In this document: one piece after another, positions 7,024 through 15,425 of the stretch
Layout of the letters: each line of letters begins with the position of its first letter
How positions within the stretch are numbered: the stretch's first letter is position 1
DNA from: JAEUIA01 sp034440255
GTDB lineage: Bacteria > Planctomycetota > UBA1135 > GCA-002686595
Length of the DNA stretch: 26,508 nucleotides
Reading direction: 5' to 3'
NCBI GenBank assembly: GCA_034440255.1
Contig: JAWXBU010000190.1
Coordinates: forward strand, 1-26,508
The notes under the pieces: model-generated
Databases searched by the model: none
What the model was told of the DNA's origin: nothing
Seen by the model: only the letters and a program-made list of their open reading frames with translations
Position numbers and translations under genes: made by a program

Positions 7024-8448
7024 ATGCGCGACATCATCGTCAGTCTGTTCATCCTCGCCAGTCTGCCGATCTGCTATCGGCGGCCTTTCTTCGGCCTGTT
7101 GATGTTCACCTTGCTCGCGTACATGCGCGTGCAGGATTTGACCTGGGGTTTCGCGCGTGTCCAGCGTTGGTCGTACTACGTCGCGATCATCACCATCGCC
7201 GGGTTCCTCGTCGCGCGCGAGAACCGCCAGTTCATGGTGTCGAACCTGCGGACGTGGTTGATGATAACGCTCGTCTTGCTGGTCGGTGGGTCGATGCTCG
7301 GGTCCGAGTACCTGAAGCCGCGCGACTTCGAGGTCTTCCTCGAGTACGGCAAGATCATCGGTGTCGCCTTGTTCACGACGGGCGTCGTCCGCACGCGCGA
7401 CCACTTGCGCATTTTGTTGTGGGTGATCGCGCTGTCGTTCGGGTTCTACGGCGTGAAGAACGGGCTCGCGTTCATCATCTCTGGCGGCGGTCTGGTGATC
7501 ATCCAAGGTCCGGGCGGCATGTTGTCGGACAACAACGACTTCGCGCTCGCGCTGTGCATGGGTATTCCGATGCTCCTGCACTTGGCGCTTCCGGAAAAGA
7601 GCACGCTGGTGCGCCGCGCGACGCTCGCGATCATCCCGCTGATGGTGATGACGATCGTCGCCACCCACTCGCGCGGAGCGTTCCTCGCGCTCGGCGTGAC
7701 CACGATTTTGCTCGTCTGGCGCTCGCCCAACCGTGTCGCTGGTTTCGCGCTGCTGTTCTTCCTCGGGATCGCCGGCGTGCTCGCGGCCCCCAAGTCGTAC
7801 AAGGAGCGCATCGGCTCGATCGGTTCGTACGAAGAGGACGCGTCGGCGCGCGGTCGTATCGAGGCCTGGAAAGTGGCTGGCAACATGATCGTCGCCAATC
7901 CATTCCTCGGGGTGGGCTACGCCAAGTTCCAGTACAACTACAAGAATTACGACCCGAAGGCATTCACGTACAACGAAGGCACCGGGGACCAAGCCGGCAC
8001 GCGCGTCGCGCACAACAGCTACTTGCAGATCTGGGCCGAGTGCGGAACGCCCGCGTTCTTCATCTATCTCTCGTTGATCGGCTTGTCGTTCTTCGATCTG
8101 TGGGGGGTGCGGCGCGAGGCGAAGAAGCGCTACCACTCCAGTTGGATCTTGTCCTACTGCACGATGTTCGAGGCGAGCCTCCTCGCCTTCGTCGTGGGCA
8201 GCGTGTTCTTGAACCGCGCCCAATTCGACCTTTTCTACCACTTCGTCGCGCTGATCGTGGTCTTCGGCCGCGTCGCGCGTGAGTCCATGGCCGAGTCACC
8301 CAGCATCGACAGCGGCAGCGCGTCGCGCAGCCAGTTGCAGCACGTGCGGCCGCGCGGTTTCGGCTCGCGGCCCGAGCCCGGCGGCTTCGATCGCGCACCG
8401 CGCGCTGGCGGATTCGACAAAGGTACGGCATTCGGTTCCTCTTCGTAG
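7024..8448 (+). CDS. O-antigen ligase/polymerase-like membrane protein (exosortase-A-type O-glycosylation ligase)
   Basis: This is a 474-residue protein with about a dozen hydrophobic helices. The N-terminus (MRDIIVSLFILASLP, RRPFFGLLMFTLLAYM, LTWGFA) closely resembles the family annotated as putative O-glycosylation ligase, exosortase A system-associated. The Wzy_C/WaaL-type region shows THSRGAF (His215, Arg217), GRIEAWKVA (277-285), NPFLGVGYAKFQ and VAHNSYLQIWAECG (His330). The large loop of about 255-340 is periplasmic in WaaL/Wzy proteins. Expected role: joining or polymerising undecaprenyl-linked glycans. Residues after about 417 form an unusual low-complexity tail rich in Gly, Arg, Ser and Phe, with two GGFD[R/K] repeats (453-457, 462-466), which is not part of the family fold. 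The start at 7024 is favoured over an out-of-frame ATG at 7007. No exosortase gene is visible. Confidence 0.8.
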   Translation: MRDIIVSLFILASLPICYRRPFFGLLMFTLLAYMRVQDLTWGFARVQRWSYYVAIITIAGFLVARENRQFMVSNLRTWLMITLVLLVGGSMLGSEYLKPRDFEVFLEYGKIIGVALFTTGVVRTRDHLRILLWVIALSFGFYGVKNGLAFIISGGGLVIIQGPGGMLSDNNDFALALCMGIPMLLHLALPEKSTLVRRATLAIIPLMVMTIVATHSRGAFLALGVTTILLVWRSPNRVAGFALLFFLGIAGVLAAPKSYKERIGSIGSYEEDASARGRIEAWKVAGNMIVANPFLGVGYAKFQYNYKNYDPKAFTYNEGTGDQAGTRVAHNSYLQIWAECGTPAFFIYLSLIGLSFFDLWGVRREAKKRYHSSWILSYCTMFEASLLAFVVGSVFLNRAQFDLFYHFVALIVVFGRVARESMAESPSIDSGSASRSQLQHVRPRGFGSRPEPGGFDRAPRAGGFDKGTAFGSSS

Positions 8449-8483
8449 CGCATGCTCGAGCGGTCGATCTAGTTCCTAGACAC

Positions 8484-10409
8484 ATGTGCGGCTTCACCGG
8501 TATCGCTCTCTCCAACCCGCGCGCGCGCGTCGATCTCGAGCAGCTGCGTCGGATGACACGCACGCTCGAGCACCGCGGTCCCGACGACGAAGGCTTGCAC
8601 GAGATGAGCGGAGTCGGCCTCGGATTCCGACGCTTGTCGATCATCGATCTCGCCGGCGGACATCAGCCGATCCTGAACGAGACGGGCGACATCGCCGTCG
8701 TGTGCAACGGCGAGATCTACAACTTCGAGGAGTTGCGCGCGAAGTTGATCGCGCGCGGTCATACCTTCAAGACGGGATCGGACGTCGAGACGATCGTGCA
8801 CTTGTACGAGGACGTCGGCGCCGACCTGGCTCGGGAACTCGTCGGGATGTTCGCGTTCTGCGTGCTCGACACGCGCGATCCAGCGCGGCCGAAGATCTTG
8901 CTGGGACGCGATCGGCTCGGCATCAAACCGCTCTACTGGGCTGCGACTAGCACAGGTTTGATCTTCGGCAGCGAACCGAAAGCACTGCTCGCGAGCGGAC
9001 TCCTGCCGCGCAACTTGCGCGCGGAATCCCTGGTCGACTACTTGGTACAGGGCTACGTTTCGGGCGACGACGCGGCGTGGGAAGGCATGTCGCGATTGGC
9101 ACCAGCCTCGACCTTGTCGTGGACTCCGGGCAGCGCGCCGCAAGTGGTTTCCTACTGGGATTTGCCGCTCGATTCGCTACGTGAACCCGCAGACGAAGAC
9201 GAAATCCTGGAGTGGGTCGACCGCGTGGTGCGCGATCACCTCGTGTCGGACGTGCCGCTCGGCGCATTCCTCTCGGGCGGGATAGACAGCAGCGCGGTGA
9301 TCGACGCGATGGCGCGCGCGCGCGGAGCTCGAGGTCGTGCGGCGCGGTCGCTCGACTCCGGACTCGTCGCGTGTTCGGTCGGGTTCAAGGAGAAGGAATT
9401 CGACGAGCTCACGCGCGCTCGTGCGACCGCCGCAAGACTCGGTGCGACGCATCACACGCGCGTGCTAGAGCCCGACCCTGCGATCGCCGTCGACATCCTG
9501 CCGTGGTTCTTCGACGAGCCGTTGGCCGATCCGTCGACGGTGCCGACGTACCTCGTGTCTAAGATGGCGCGCGAGCACGTGACGGTCGCGCTGTCGGGCG
9601 ACGGAGGCGACGAAGTCTTCGCGGGCTATCGACGCTACGTTTTCGACGTGGCCGAGAACAAAACGCGCGCGCTCGTGGGACCGGCTGGTCGGCGCACGCT
9701 CGCGTTCGTGGGCCGGCACTACCCGAAGCTCGATTGGGCGCCGCGGTTCTTGCGCGCGAAGCACACGCTCATGAACTTCGGCTCCGAACCGGCGCGTGCG
9801 TACTGGAATTCGGTGACGCAGATCTCGCTGGCGGACGTGCACGCGGTTCTCGCCGCTGATCTGAGGGCTGCCGTCGCAAGACACGATCCTTTCCACGCGT
9901 TCCAGCGCTTGTACGAACGGCCGCGCATCGACGATCCTCTGTATCGCGCGCAGTACGCCGACGTGCACGGCTTCCTGCCCGACCAGATCCTCGTCAAAAG
10001 CGATCGCGCGGCGATGGCGACGTCGCTCGAGGTGCGTCCGCCGTTCCTCGACCACCGCTTCGTCGAGCGTTTCATCCACTTGCCGGCGACCGAAAAAGTG
10101 CGCGCGGGTCGAGGAAAACACGCCTTCCGCGAAGCGTTGCGCTCGCGCTTGCCGGCGGATGTGCTCGACGGGCGCAAGATGGGTTTCGACACACCGTTGC
10201 GTGCGTGGTTGAAGGGGCCCCTCTCTGGAACCGTCGCCGAAGCGATCGAGACGCTGCCGGAACGTTGGTTCGACCGCGCAGCAACGCGCGTGTGTTTGGC
10301 CGAGCACGTTTCCGGCGCACGCGATCGCTCGGCGCTCTTGTGGAGCTTGCTCGTCTTGGAACACTGGCGTCGACGTCACGAAGTCCGCGACGTGGTGACC
10401 CGCTCATGA
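8484..10409 (+). CDS. asnB: Asparagine-synthase-like glutamine amidotransferase of the EPS locus
   Basis: The product is 641 residues, the usual size. Cys2 directly follows the start (MCGFTGIA), as required for the class II glutaminase nucleophile, which fixes ATG 8484 as the start. Glutaminase motifs: EHRGPDDEG, FRRLSIIDLAGGHQP, VVCNGEIYNFEELR, TGSDVETIVHLYE and GRDRLGIKPLYW. The synthetase half carries the PP-loop SGGIDSSA (264-271), then ALSGDGGDEVFAGYRRY and a C-terminal KMGFDTPLRAWL. The family uses glutamine and ATP to amidate a carboxylate. In EPS and exosortase loci the substrate is thought to be a uronic acid or other acidic sugar rather than free aspartate, which is inference from neighbours. 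Its stop overlaps the next gene as ATGA (10406-10409), indicating coupling to the deacetylase. Confidence 0.88.
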   Translation: MCGFTGIALSNPRARVDLEQLRRMTRTLEHRGPDDEGLHEMSGVGLGFRRLSIIDLAGGHQPILNETGDIAVVCNGEIYNFEELRAKLIARGHTFKTGSDVETIVHLYEDVGADLARELVGMFAFCVLDTRDPARPKILLGRDRLGIKPLYWAATSTGLIFGSEPKALLASGLLPRNLRAESLVDYLVQGYVSGDDAAWEGMSRLAPASTLSWTPGSAPQVVSYWDLPLDSLREPADEDEILEWVDRVVRDHLVSDVPLGAFLSGGIDSSAVIDAMARARGARGRAARSLDSGLVACSVGFKEKEFDELTRARATAARLGATHHTRVLEPDPAIAVDILPWFFDEPLADPSTVPTYLVSKMAREHVTVALSGDGGDEVFAGYRRYVFDVAENKTRALVGPAGRRTLAFVGRHYPKLDWAPRFLRAKHTLMNFGSEPARAYWNSVTQISLADVHAVLAADLRAAVARHDPFHAFQRLYERPRIDDPLYRAQYADVHGFLPDQILVKSDRAAMATSLEVRPPFLDHRFVERFIHLPATEKVRAGRGKHAFREALRSRLPADVLDGRKMGFDTPLRAWLKGPLSGTVAEAIETLPERWFDRAATRVCLAEHVSGARDRSALLWSLLVLEHWRRRHEVRDVVTRS

Positions 10410-11335
10410 ACACCGATCGTCTGTTGCACGCTCTCTCGTTCGACGTGGAGGAGTACTTTCAAGTCGCCAACCTGCGCGGCACGTTCGCGCGTTCCGATTG
10501 GGACGGCGTCGCCTCGCGGCTGGACATCGGCATGAACGCGATCCTCGGGGCGCTCGAGCGACGCGATGCGAAAGCCACGTTCTTCTTCCTCGGTTGGATC
10601 GCAGAGAGACATCCGGCGCTCGTGCGTCGCTGCATCGATGAGGGACACGAGGTCGCGAGTCACGGCTACGAACACTCGTTCCTGCAGGACATCGGATCGC
10701 CGGAAGCCCTCGCGCTCGATCTCGCGCGCACCGAGGACGCGCTCATGTCGGCCGGCGCATCGCGCCCGATCGGATTTCGCGCCTCGACGTTCACGCTGAC
10801 GCGTTCGACGTGGTGGGCCTTCGACGTCTTGGCCCAACGCGGCTACCGCTACGATTCGAGCGTACATCCGGTCAAGCATCCGACGTACGGTGTCCCCGAC
10901 TTCGAACCGGGCATTTCCACCGTGAAAACAGCCTTCGGCGACATCGTCGAATTCCCTGTGTCGACCTACCCGTTCCTGGGCCGCAACTTGCCGGTCGGCG
11001 GGGGCGGGTACTTCCGCCTGTTGCCGGTGCGCGTGACGCGCGCGGCGCTGCGCTCACTCGAAAAGCGCGGACGTCCGGCTGCGTTCTACCTGCACCCGTG
11101 GGAATTCGATCCCGCGCAACCGCGCCACGCTGCCGCTTGGCACAAACGTTTCCGCCACTACTTGAACCTCGAGCGCACACTGCCGCGCCTCGAGTTCCTG
11201 CTCCAGCACTTCCGCTTCGGAACGATGCGCGACGTGCTCGCGGCCGAGGGCGCGCTGCTCGCGAACGCGACGGATCCGCACGATCAGGGCGCGCTGGCGA
11301 GCCCTTCGAGCGCCTCGACGAAACCACGCAAGTAG
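10406..11335 (+). CDS. Polysaccharide deacetylase, PEP-CTERM/exosortase-locus subfamily
   Basis: This 309-residue NodB-type deacetylase opens with LSFDVEEYFQV, the signature of the subfamily found in PEP-CTERM EPS loci; Asp13 is the metal and catalytic aspartate. Metal ligands His86 and His90 lie in ASHGYEH, preceded by KATFFFLGWIAERHP. Further motifs are GFRASTFTLT, GYRYDSSVHP, the DUF3473-like VEFPVST and GGGGYFRLLP, and FYLHPWEFDP with the second catalytic His. Predicted role: removing N-acetyl groups from the EPS or its precursor, altering charge and adhesion. There is no signal peptide, so either it acts in the cytoplasm or export is non-classical. It is coupled to asnB by ATGA overlap. 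The last 52 bases overlap the 3' end of the convergent TPR gene; the final residues (ASPSSASTKPRK) are low-complexity. Confidence 0.88.
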   Translation: MNTDRLLHALSFDVEEYFQVANLRGTFARSDWDGVASRLDIGMNAILGALERRDAKATFFFLGWIAERHPALVRRCIDEGHEVASHGYEHSFLQDIGSPEALALDLARTEDALMSAGASRPIGFRASTFTLTRSTWWAFDVLAQRGYRYDSSVHPVKHPTYGVPDFEPGISTVKTAFGDIVEFPVSTYPFLGRNLPVGGGGYFRLLPVRVTRAALRSLEKRGRPAAFYLHPWEFDPAQPRHAAAWHKRFRHYLNLERTLPRLEFLLQHFRFGTMRDVLAAEGALLANATDPHDQGALASPSSASTKPRK

Positions 11336-14300
11336 GGATCGAGCTCACGCGCTTTGAGTGCGGCGAGGACCGGCTTCGCAGCCTGCTTGTCGGCCGGCCG
11401 ACCGCGCATCACGAGCGAAGTCGACAGGAGCAGCGTGTGTTCGTTCGCCAGGGCCGGCGTGAGCGTCGTCGTATCGACGCGCGCGAGCAGTTGACCCACG
11501 CGTTCGAGTGCGCGCGGTCCTTGATTCAACAGGCAACGCGCATGGAGCAGCGAGAGTTCGGAGTCGGGAGCGCTCAAGCCCTCCGCCGCGATGATGTCTG
11601 CGACAGCCGTTTCGATCTCTTCGGGGGGAATTTCGCCTTGCGAACGTAGGCGCAGGATCTCGCGCTCGACCGAACCGTGCGGTGACAATCGCGCGGTCAG
11701 CCGCAGTTGCTCCAGCGCTCCGGCGTTGTCGCCTTCTGCTTCTCGGGCCCGCGCGAGTTCGACCCAAGCGGACAAGACGGTGGGGGCGAGGGCCAGCTGT
11801 TCTTCGACGAAGCTCCGCGCGCGCGCCGGATCGAGTTTCGCGTAGAACTGCGCCCACTCGCGCACTGAACCCCGGCCCAGAGTCTCGACCGACACGCGCT
11901 TGTGTTCGGCGCGGAAACGATCGAGCCGCGAGTAGGCGCGCGCCACGCCCAACGTCGGATTACGCACGTCCTGCTCGAGATCGAGTTCCGCTGCGGCGAG
12001 TACGACTCGCGCATCGTCGGGCAGGTGACCGACGAGTTCTTGCACGAGCGTCGACGCCCGCTTCCAGGTCACGACGCTGCCTTCGAGCTTGCGCGCAGAT
12101 TCGATCGCGACGAGATACTCGGTGACGAGGTCGTTGCCGTTGCGACCGACGGCGTTCGAGGCCACTTTTCCGCCGGCTTTCGCGCGCGTCGCGACCAGCG
12201 TGCGCAGCGTCGTGATCGCCGGCACCGAGCGTCCCATCTGGCGCTGGATCGCCGCCGCCGTGAGGCTCGCTTCGACCGATCCCGGTTCGAGCGTGACCGC
12301 TTCTTCCGCTGCAGACAGCGCTTCCTCGAAGAGGCCTGCAGCGGCTTTTTCCTCGGCGTCGTCGAGCAGGCGTTGCACGCGGGTGCCCGAATGTTCGCCG
12401 AGTGCGGCTACGCGACGAGCTCGCGCCGACACGATCTCCTCGCGGGAGCGCACGCTCGGCGCAAGCATGGTTTCTTCGAGATTCCAACCCGGTCCGAAGG
12501 CCGGTGCTTCGGCGCGCATGCGGCGCAGCGTCGAGAGCGCAGGGCCCGTCGCGTCCCACTGTGCGTCGAGCGAAGCGCGCATCCAATCGAGCCAGACATT
12601 CGACGTTTTCGCGTCGCGACCCTCACGCTCGATCCACGCGCGCACGAAGGGAGCCGCCACCGGCACGCGTGCCGCACTGACGAACACGAGCGCGATCCGG
12701 GGATCGTGCTCGCCCAGCGGCCCGTGGAAGAAAGCTTGCGCTGCTCCGGCGGCGGAACGGCCGAGGAAGGGCGAGAACGTGTACGGCGTCGAGCGCGTGT
12801 GCAACTTCGAGGCGGCGTACCCCGTCAAGTTCCACCACGGATCGGTGCTGAATTCGCGCGACAGGCCGGTGTCGAGCGTGACGGATGCGTCCTCGCCGCG
12901 CTCGCCGAGGATCAAGAGCTGAGCCGTGAGCAGCGGACTCATCAAGAAATCGGAAGTCGCCGTCACGCCCGCCAAGTAGCGCAGATCGTCGATGCGACCT
13001 TCGTACGCAGCGAGCACGAGCGAGATGAAGTCGGCTGCGCCGCGCGTGTCGAAAGCTTGCGCACGCTCGATGGCGGCGCGCGCTTCTTCGACTTCACCGC
13101 GCGCGATCGCGGCGCCTGCCAAGCGCAGGTTCACGTCCCCGCCGCGCAACCGCGGATTCTGGTCGAGCGCAGCCAAGAGCGGTTCCGCAGCGTCGCCGGC
13201 GCCGAAGGCGAGGAAGCGATCGACGACCCACAAGGTGCGCGCGCGTGTCAGCGTGAACTCGGCCTGGCTGCCCGTGCTCGGATCGTCGTTCGATCCGCCT
13301 CCGACGAACGGTGCGAGGTCGAGACCGAGCTGCGTCATGCGCACGTGATCGCCTGCGCCGACTCCGGCGCGCACCAAGAGTTCCAGTCCTTGCGGCTGCG
13401 CATAGATCGCGGGCGCGAGAGGCGCGAGCGCGGCCAACGCTTTGTCGGGTTCATGGCGCGCGAGATGCAGGCGTCCGATCAAGCGCTGACCTTCGTCGCC
13501 GAGCGTGTCCGGTCCGAGTTGCGGAATGAGCGCGAGCGCTTCGTCGGCTCGACCCGCGCGCGCCAGACCTTCGGCGAGCGCGAGTCGTCCCGTGCGATCG
13601 GGGTCGGCGCGCATGAGCGCGAACAAGTCGCGCGGACTGAGCTCGACCAGCGGCAAGTCGCGCAGGATCTTGTCGATCGCGCTCGTGCGACCGGCCAGCC
13701 TCACGCGCTCGAGCAAGTACGCCATGCGCTCCTTGGGCTTCTTCTCCATCTCCGCGATGCGTATCGCGAGATCGAGGGCGGGCACGAAACCGGGCATGTT
13801 CTCGAGCAATTTGCGCACGTGATTGGAGGCGCGCAGCACGTCTCCGGCATCGGCGTGCACCTCGGCGAGTCGAAACAATTCGTACGGCGATGCGTCGGCC
13901 GAGGGCGACCAGATCTTCGCGTGCTGCAGGTCGGAGCGCACGGCTGCGAGATCCAAGCCGACGGAACGTAGCTCTTGCGAACCCATCTCGCTCCAGCGCG
14001 GAAAGAGTTCGGCGGTGCGCTTGGGCAGGAGACTCATCCCACGCGCCCAACGCATCTCCGGCTCGCGATAGCCGCCGTGGGGCGACGCGATCTGCAATTC
14101 GGCGAGGCGCAACCAGGCTTCGGGATCGAGCTCGGGTTCGAGGTCGATCAACCCTTGCAGGGCCGTGCGCTCGGGGATCGGCTCACCCAGTGCCTTGCAA
14201 GCGCGCGCGATGTATTGGTACGCGATCGCGCGTGCTTTCGGGAACGGATCGGGCGCGTCGGTCGCGCAGAAACTGTACAGGAACTGGCGTCCGTCCTGCA

Positions 14301-15405
14301 CGTTGCGGAGCTCGATGCCGGACAGGCCCGAGTACAGGTACGACCACGCGATCTGGTGCGCGCTACCGATGCGCGACAACTGCCAAGCTGCGAAGCTCAG
14401 CGGTGCGTAGCGCTTCGTCTCCCAAAAAATGACGCAGCTTTCCGCGTAGAGGTCGGCGCTCACGTTGGGCTGTTTGTCGTCCGTCCAGAGCTGCGCCAAG
14501 TCGGCGGCGTAGCGCATCCGACCGAGCTCGACCAACCCAGCCAGCAAGGCCTTTTGGAAGCCCGGATTTTGGCGCAAGGCTGCCATGCGCAACGTGACCG
14601 TTCCCAAATCGACGCCGAGCGGAGTTTTCTGCGCGCGCTCGAACAATGTGATCAGCGCAGCGAGCGCCTCGGGTTCCACTCCATGCTCTAGCGAACTCGT
14701 GAACGCCTGGCGCGCTGCATCGAGGTCGGCGCACGCCTGGTCCGCCGAATTGATGGCGTCTTCGAGCATGCCCGGCGTGCCGCCGGCGAGCATGAGCCGC
14801 AGCTCGTCCGACAACGCGACGCGCCGCGGATCGCCGGGCATCAGGGCCGTCGAGTTCTCGAGCAACACGCGAGCGCGCGCGCTGTTCTCGGGGATCAGCG
14901 AGCGATTGAGGATCTCGAGTGTGCGCGCGATCGTACGGTCCGCAGCTTGTTGGTGCAGTCGACCCAGGCGCACGTAGGCCGACAAGTTCGACGGATCGCG
15001 CTGGATCATCTTCGCCACGCGCTCCTGCGCCGCGCGGAAATCGCCGGAGCGCGCTTCGAGCTCGGCGAGATCGTTCTCGACGGCGATGTCGCCCGGCCGC
15101 GCAGCCGCCACGGCCGAGAGGTCGTCGCGCGCGCGATCGTAAGCACCGAGGTCCATCAACGTGAGGCCGCGCAAGAGTTGCGCGCGCGTGCCGAGCTCGA
15201 CGTCGCCGACGTCGGTGGCACGATCGAGCACTTGGTCGAGATTGGCGATCGTCTGTTCGCGATCCGCCGTGCCCTTCTTGGCGCGTTCCTCGACGATCGC
15301 GAAGAACTCCGTCGGAGTCATCTTCGCCTGCCGGGCGACCATCGCCAACACGCCGAGCACGAGCGCGAGCGCGAGTCCGAACAGGATCCAATTGCTGAGT
15401 TTCAT
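11284..15405 (-). CDS. Giant membrane-anchored TPR-repeat protein (1373 aa)
   Basis: The ATG at 15405 is chosen because it starts MKLSNWILFGLALALVLGVL, a single N-terminal transmembrane or uncleaved signal helix (about 5-27). Upstream in-frame codons to 15768 are Arg-rich and lie inside the regulator gene. The rest is a long alpha-helical repeat protein. TPR-like helical pairs are recognisable at many points (AQLLRGLTLMDLGAYDRARDD, split; DPSNLSAYVRLGRLHQQA; DPEAWLRLAEL; VTLEPGSVEASLTAAAI; LSAWVELARAREAEGDNAGA; about 75-230, 500-720 and 1070-1320). Most repeats are degenerate. With one N-terminal helix the bulk is probably periplasmic. It lies 20 bases downstream of the sigma-54 regulator and is presumably co-transcribed. 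A sigma-54 regulator and a TPR protein (PrsR, PrsT) also accompany PEP-CTERM EPS loci, so a role in EPS assembly or secretion is plausible but not shown. No lipobox or catalytic motif was seen. Confidence 0.75.
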   Translation of the reverse strand: MKLSNWILFGLALALVLGVLAMVARQAKMTPTEFFAIVEERAKKGTADREQTIANLDQVLDRATDVGDVELGTRAQLLRGLTLMDLGAYDRARDDLSAVAAARPGDIAVENDLAELEARSGDFRAAQERVAKMIQRDPSNLSAYVRLGRLHQQAADRTIARTLEILNRSLIPENSARARVLLENSTALMPGDPRRVALSDELRLMLAGGTPGMLEDAINSADQACADLDAARQAFTSSLEHGVEPEALAALITLFERAQKTPLGVDLGTVTLRMAALRQNPGFQKALLAGLVELGRMRYAADLAQLWTDDKQPNVSADLYAESCVIFWETKRYAPLSFAAWQLSRIGSAHQIAWSYLYSGLSGIELRNVQDGRQFLYSFCATDAPDPFPKARAIAYQYIARACKALGEPIPERTALQGLIDLEPELDPEAWLRLAELQIASPHGGYREPEMRWARGMSLLPKRTAELFPRWSEMGSQELRSVGLDLAAVRSDLQHAKIWSPSADASPYELFRLAEVHADAGDVLRASNHVRKLLENMPGFVPALDLAIRIAEMEKKPKERMAYLLERVRLAGRTSAIDKILRDLPLVELSPRDLFALMRADPDRTGRLALAEGLARAGRADEALALIPQLGPDTLGDEGQRLIGRLHLARHEPDKALAALAPLAPAIYAQPQGLELLVRAGVGAGDHVRMTQLGLDLAPFVGGGSNDDPSTGSQAEFTLTRARTLWVVDRFLAFGAGDAAEPLLAALDQNPRLRGGDVNLRLAGAAIARGEVEEARAAIERAQAFDTRGAADFISLVLAAYEGRIDDLRYLAGVTATSDFLMSPLLTAQLLILGERGEDASVTLDTGLSREFSTDPWWNLTGYAASKLHTRSTPYTFSPFLGRSAAGAAQAFFHGPLGEHDPRIALVFVSAARVPVAAPFVRAWIEREGRDAKTSNVWLDWMRASLDAQWDATGPALSTLRRMRAEAPAFGPGWNLEETMLAPSVRSREEIVSARARRVAALGEHSGTRVQRLLDDAEEKAAAGLFEEALSAAEEAVTLEPGSVEASLTAAAIQRQMGRSVPAITTLRTLVATRAKAGGKVASNAVGRNGNDLVTEYLVAIESARKLEGSVVTWKRASTLVQELVGHLPDDARVVLAAAELDLEQDVRNPTLGVARAYSRLDRFRAEHKRVSVETLGRGSVREWAQFYAKLDPARARSFVEEQLALAPTVLSAWVELARAREAEGDNAGALEQLRLTARLSPHGSVEREILRLRSQGEIPPEEIETAVADIIAAEGLSAPDSELSLLHARCLLNQGPRALERVGQLLARVDTTTLTPALANEHTLLLSTSLVMRGRPADKQAAKPVLAALKARELDPYLRGFVEALEGLASAP

Positions 15406-15425
15406 GGCGACGGTGACCGTTCTTT

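Noticed and set aside
11902..13971. 689-codon open frame on the plus strand
   Set aside because: Antisense shadow of the TPR gene; composition dominated by Arg/Glu/Ala without recognisable domains.
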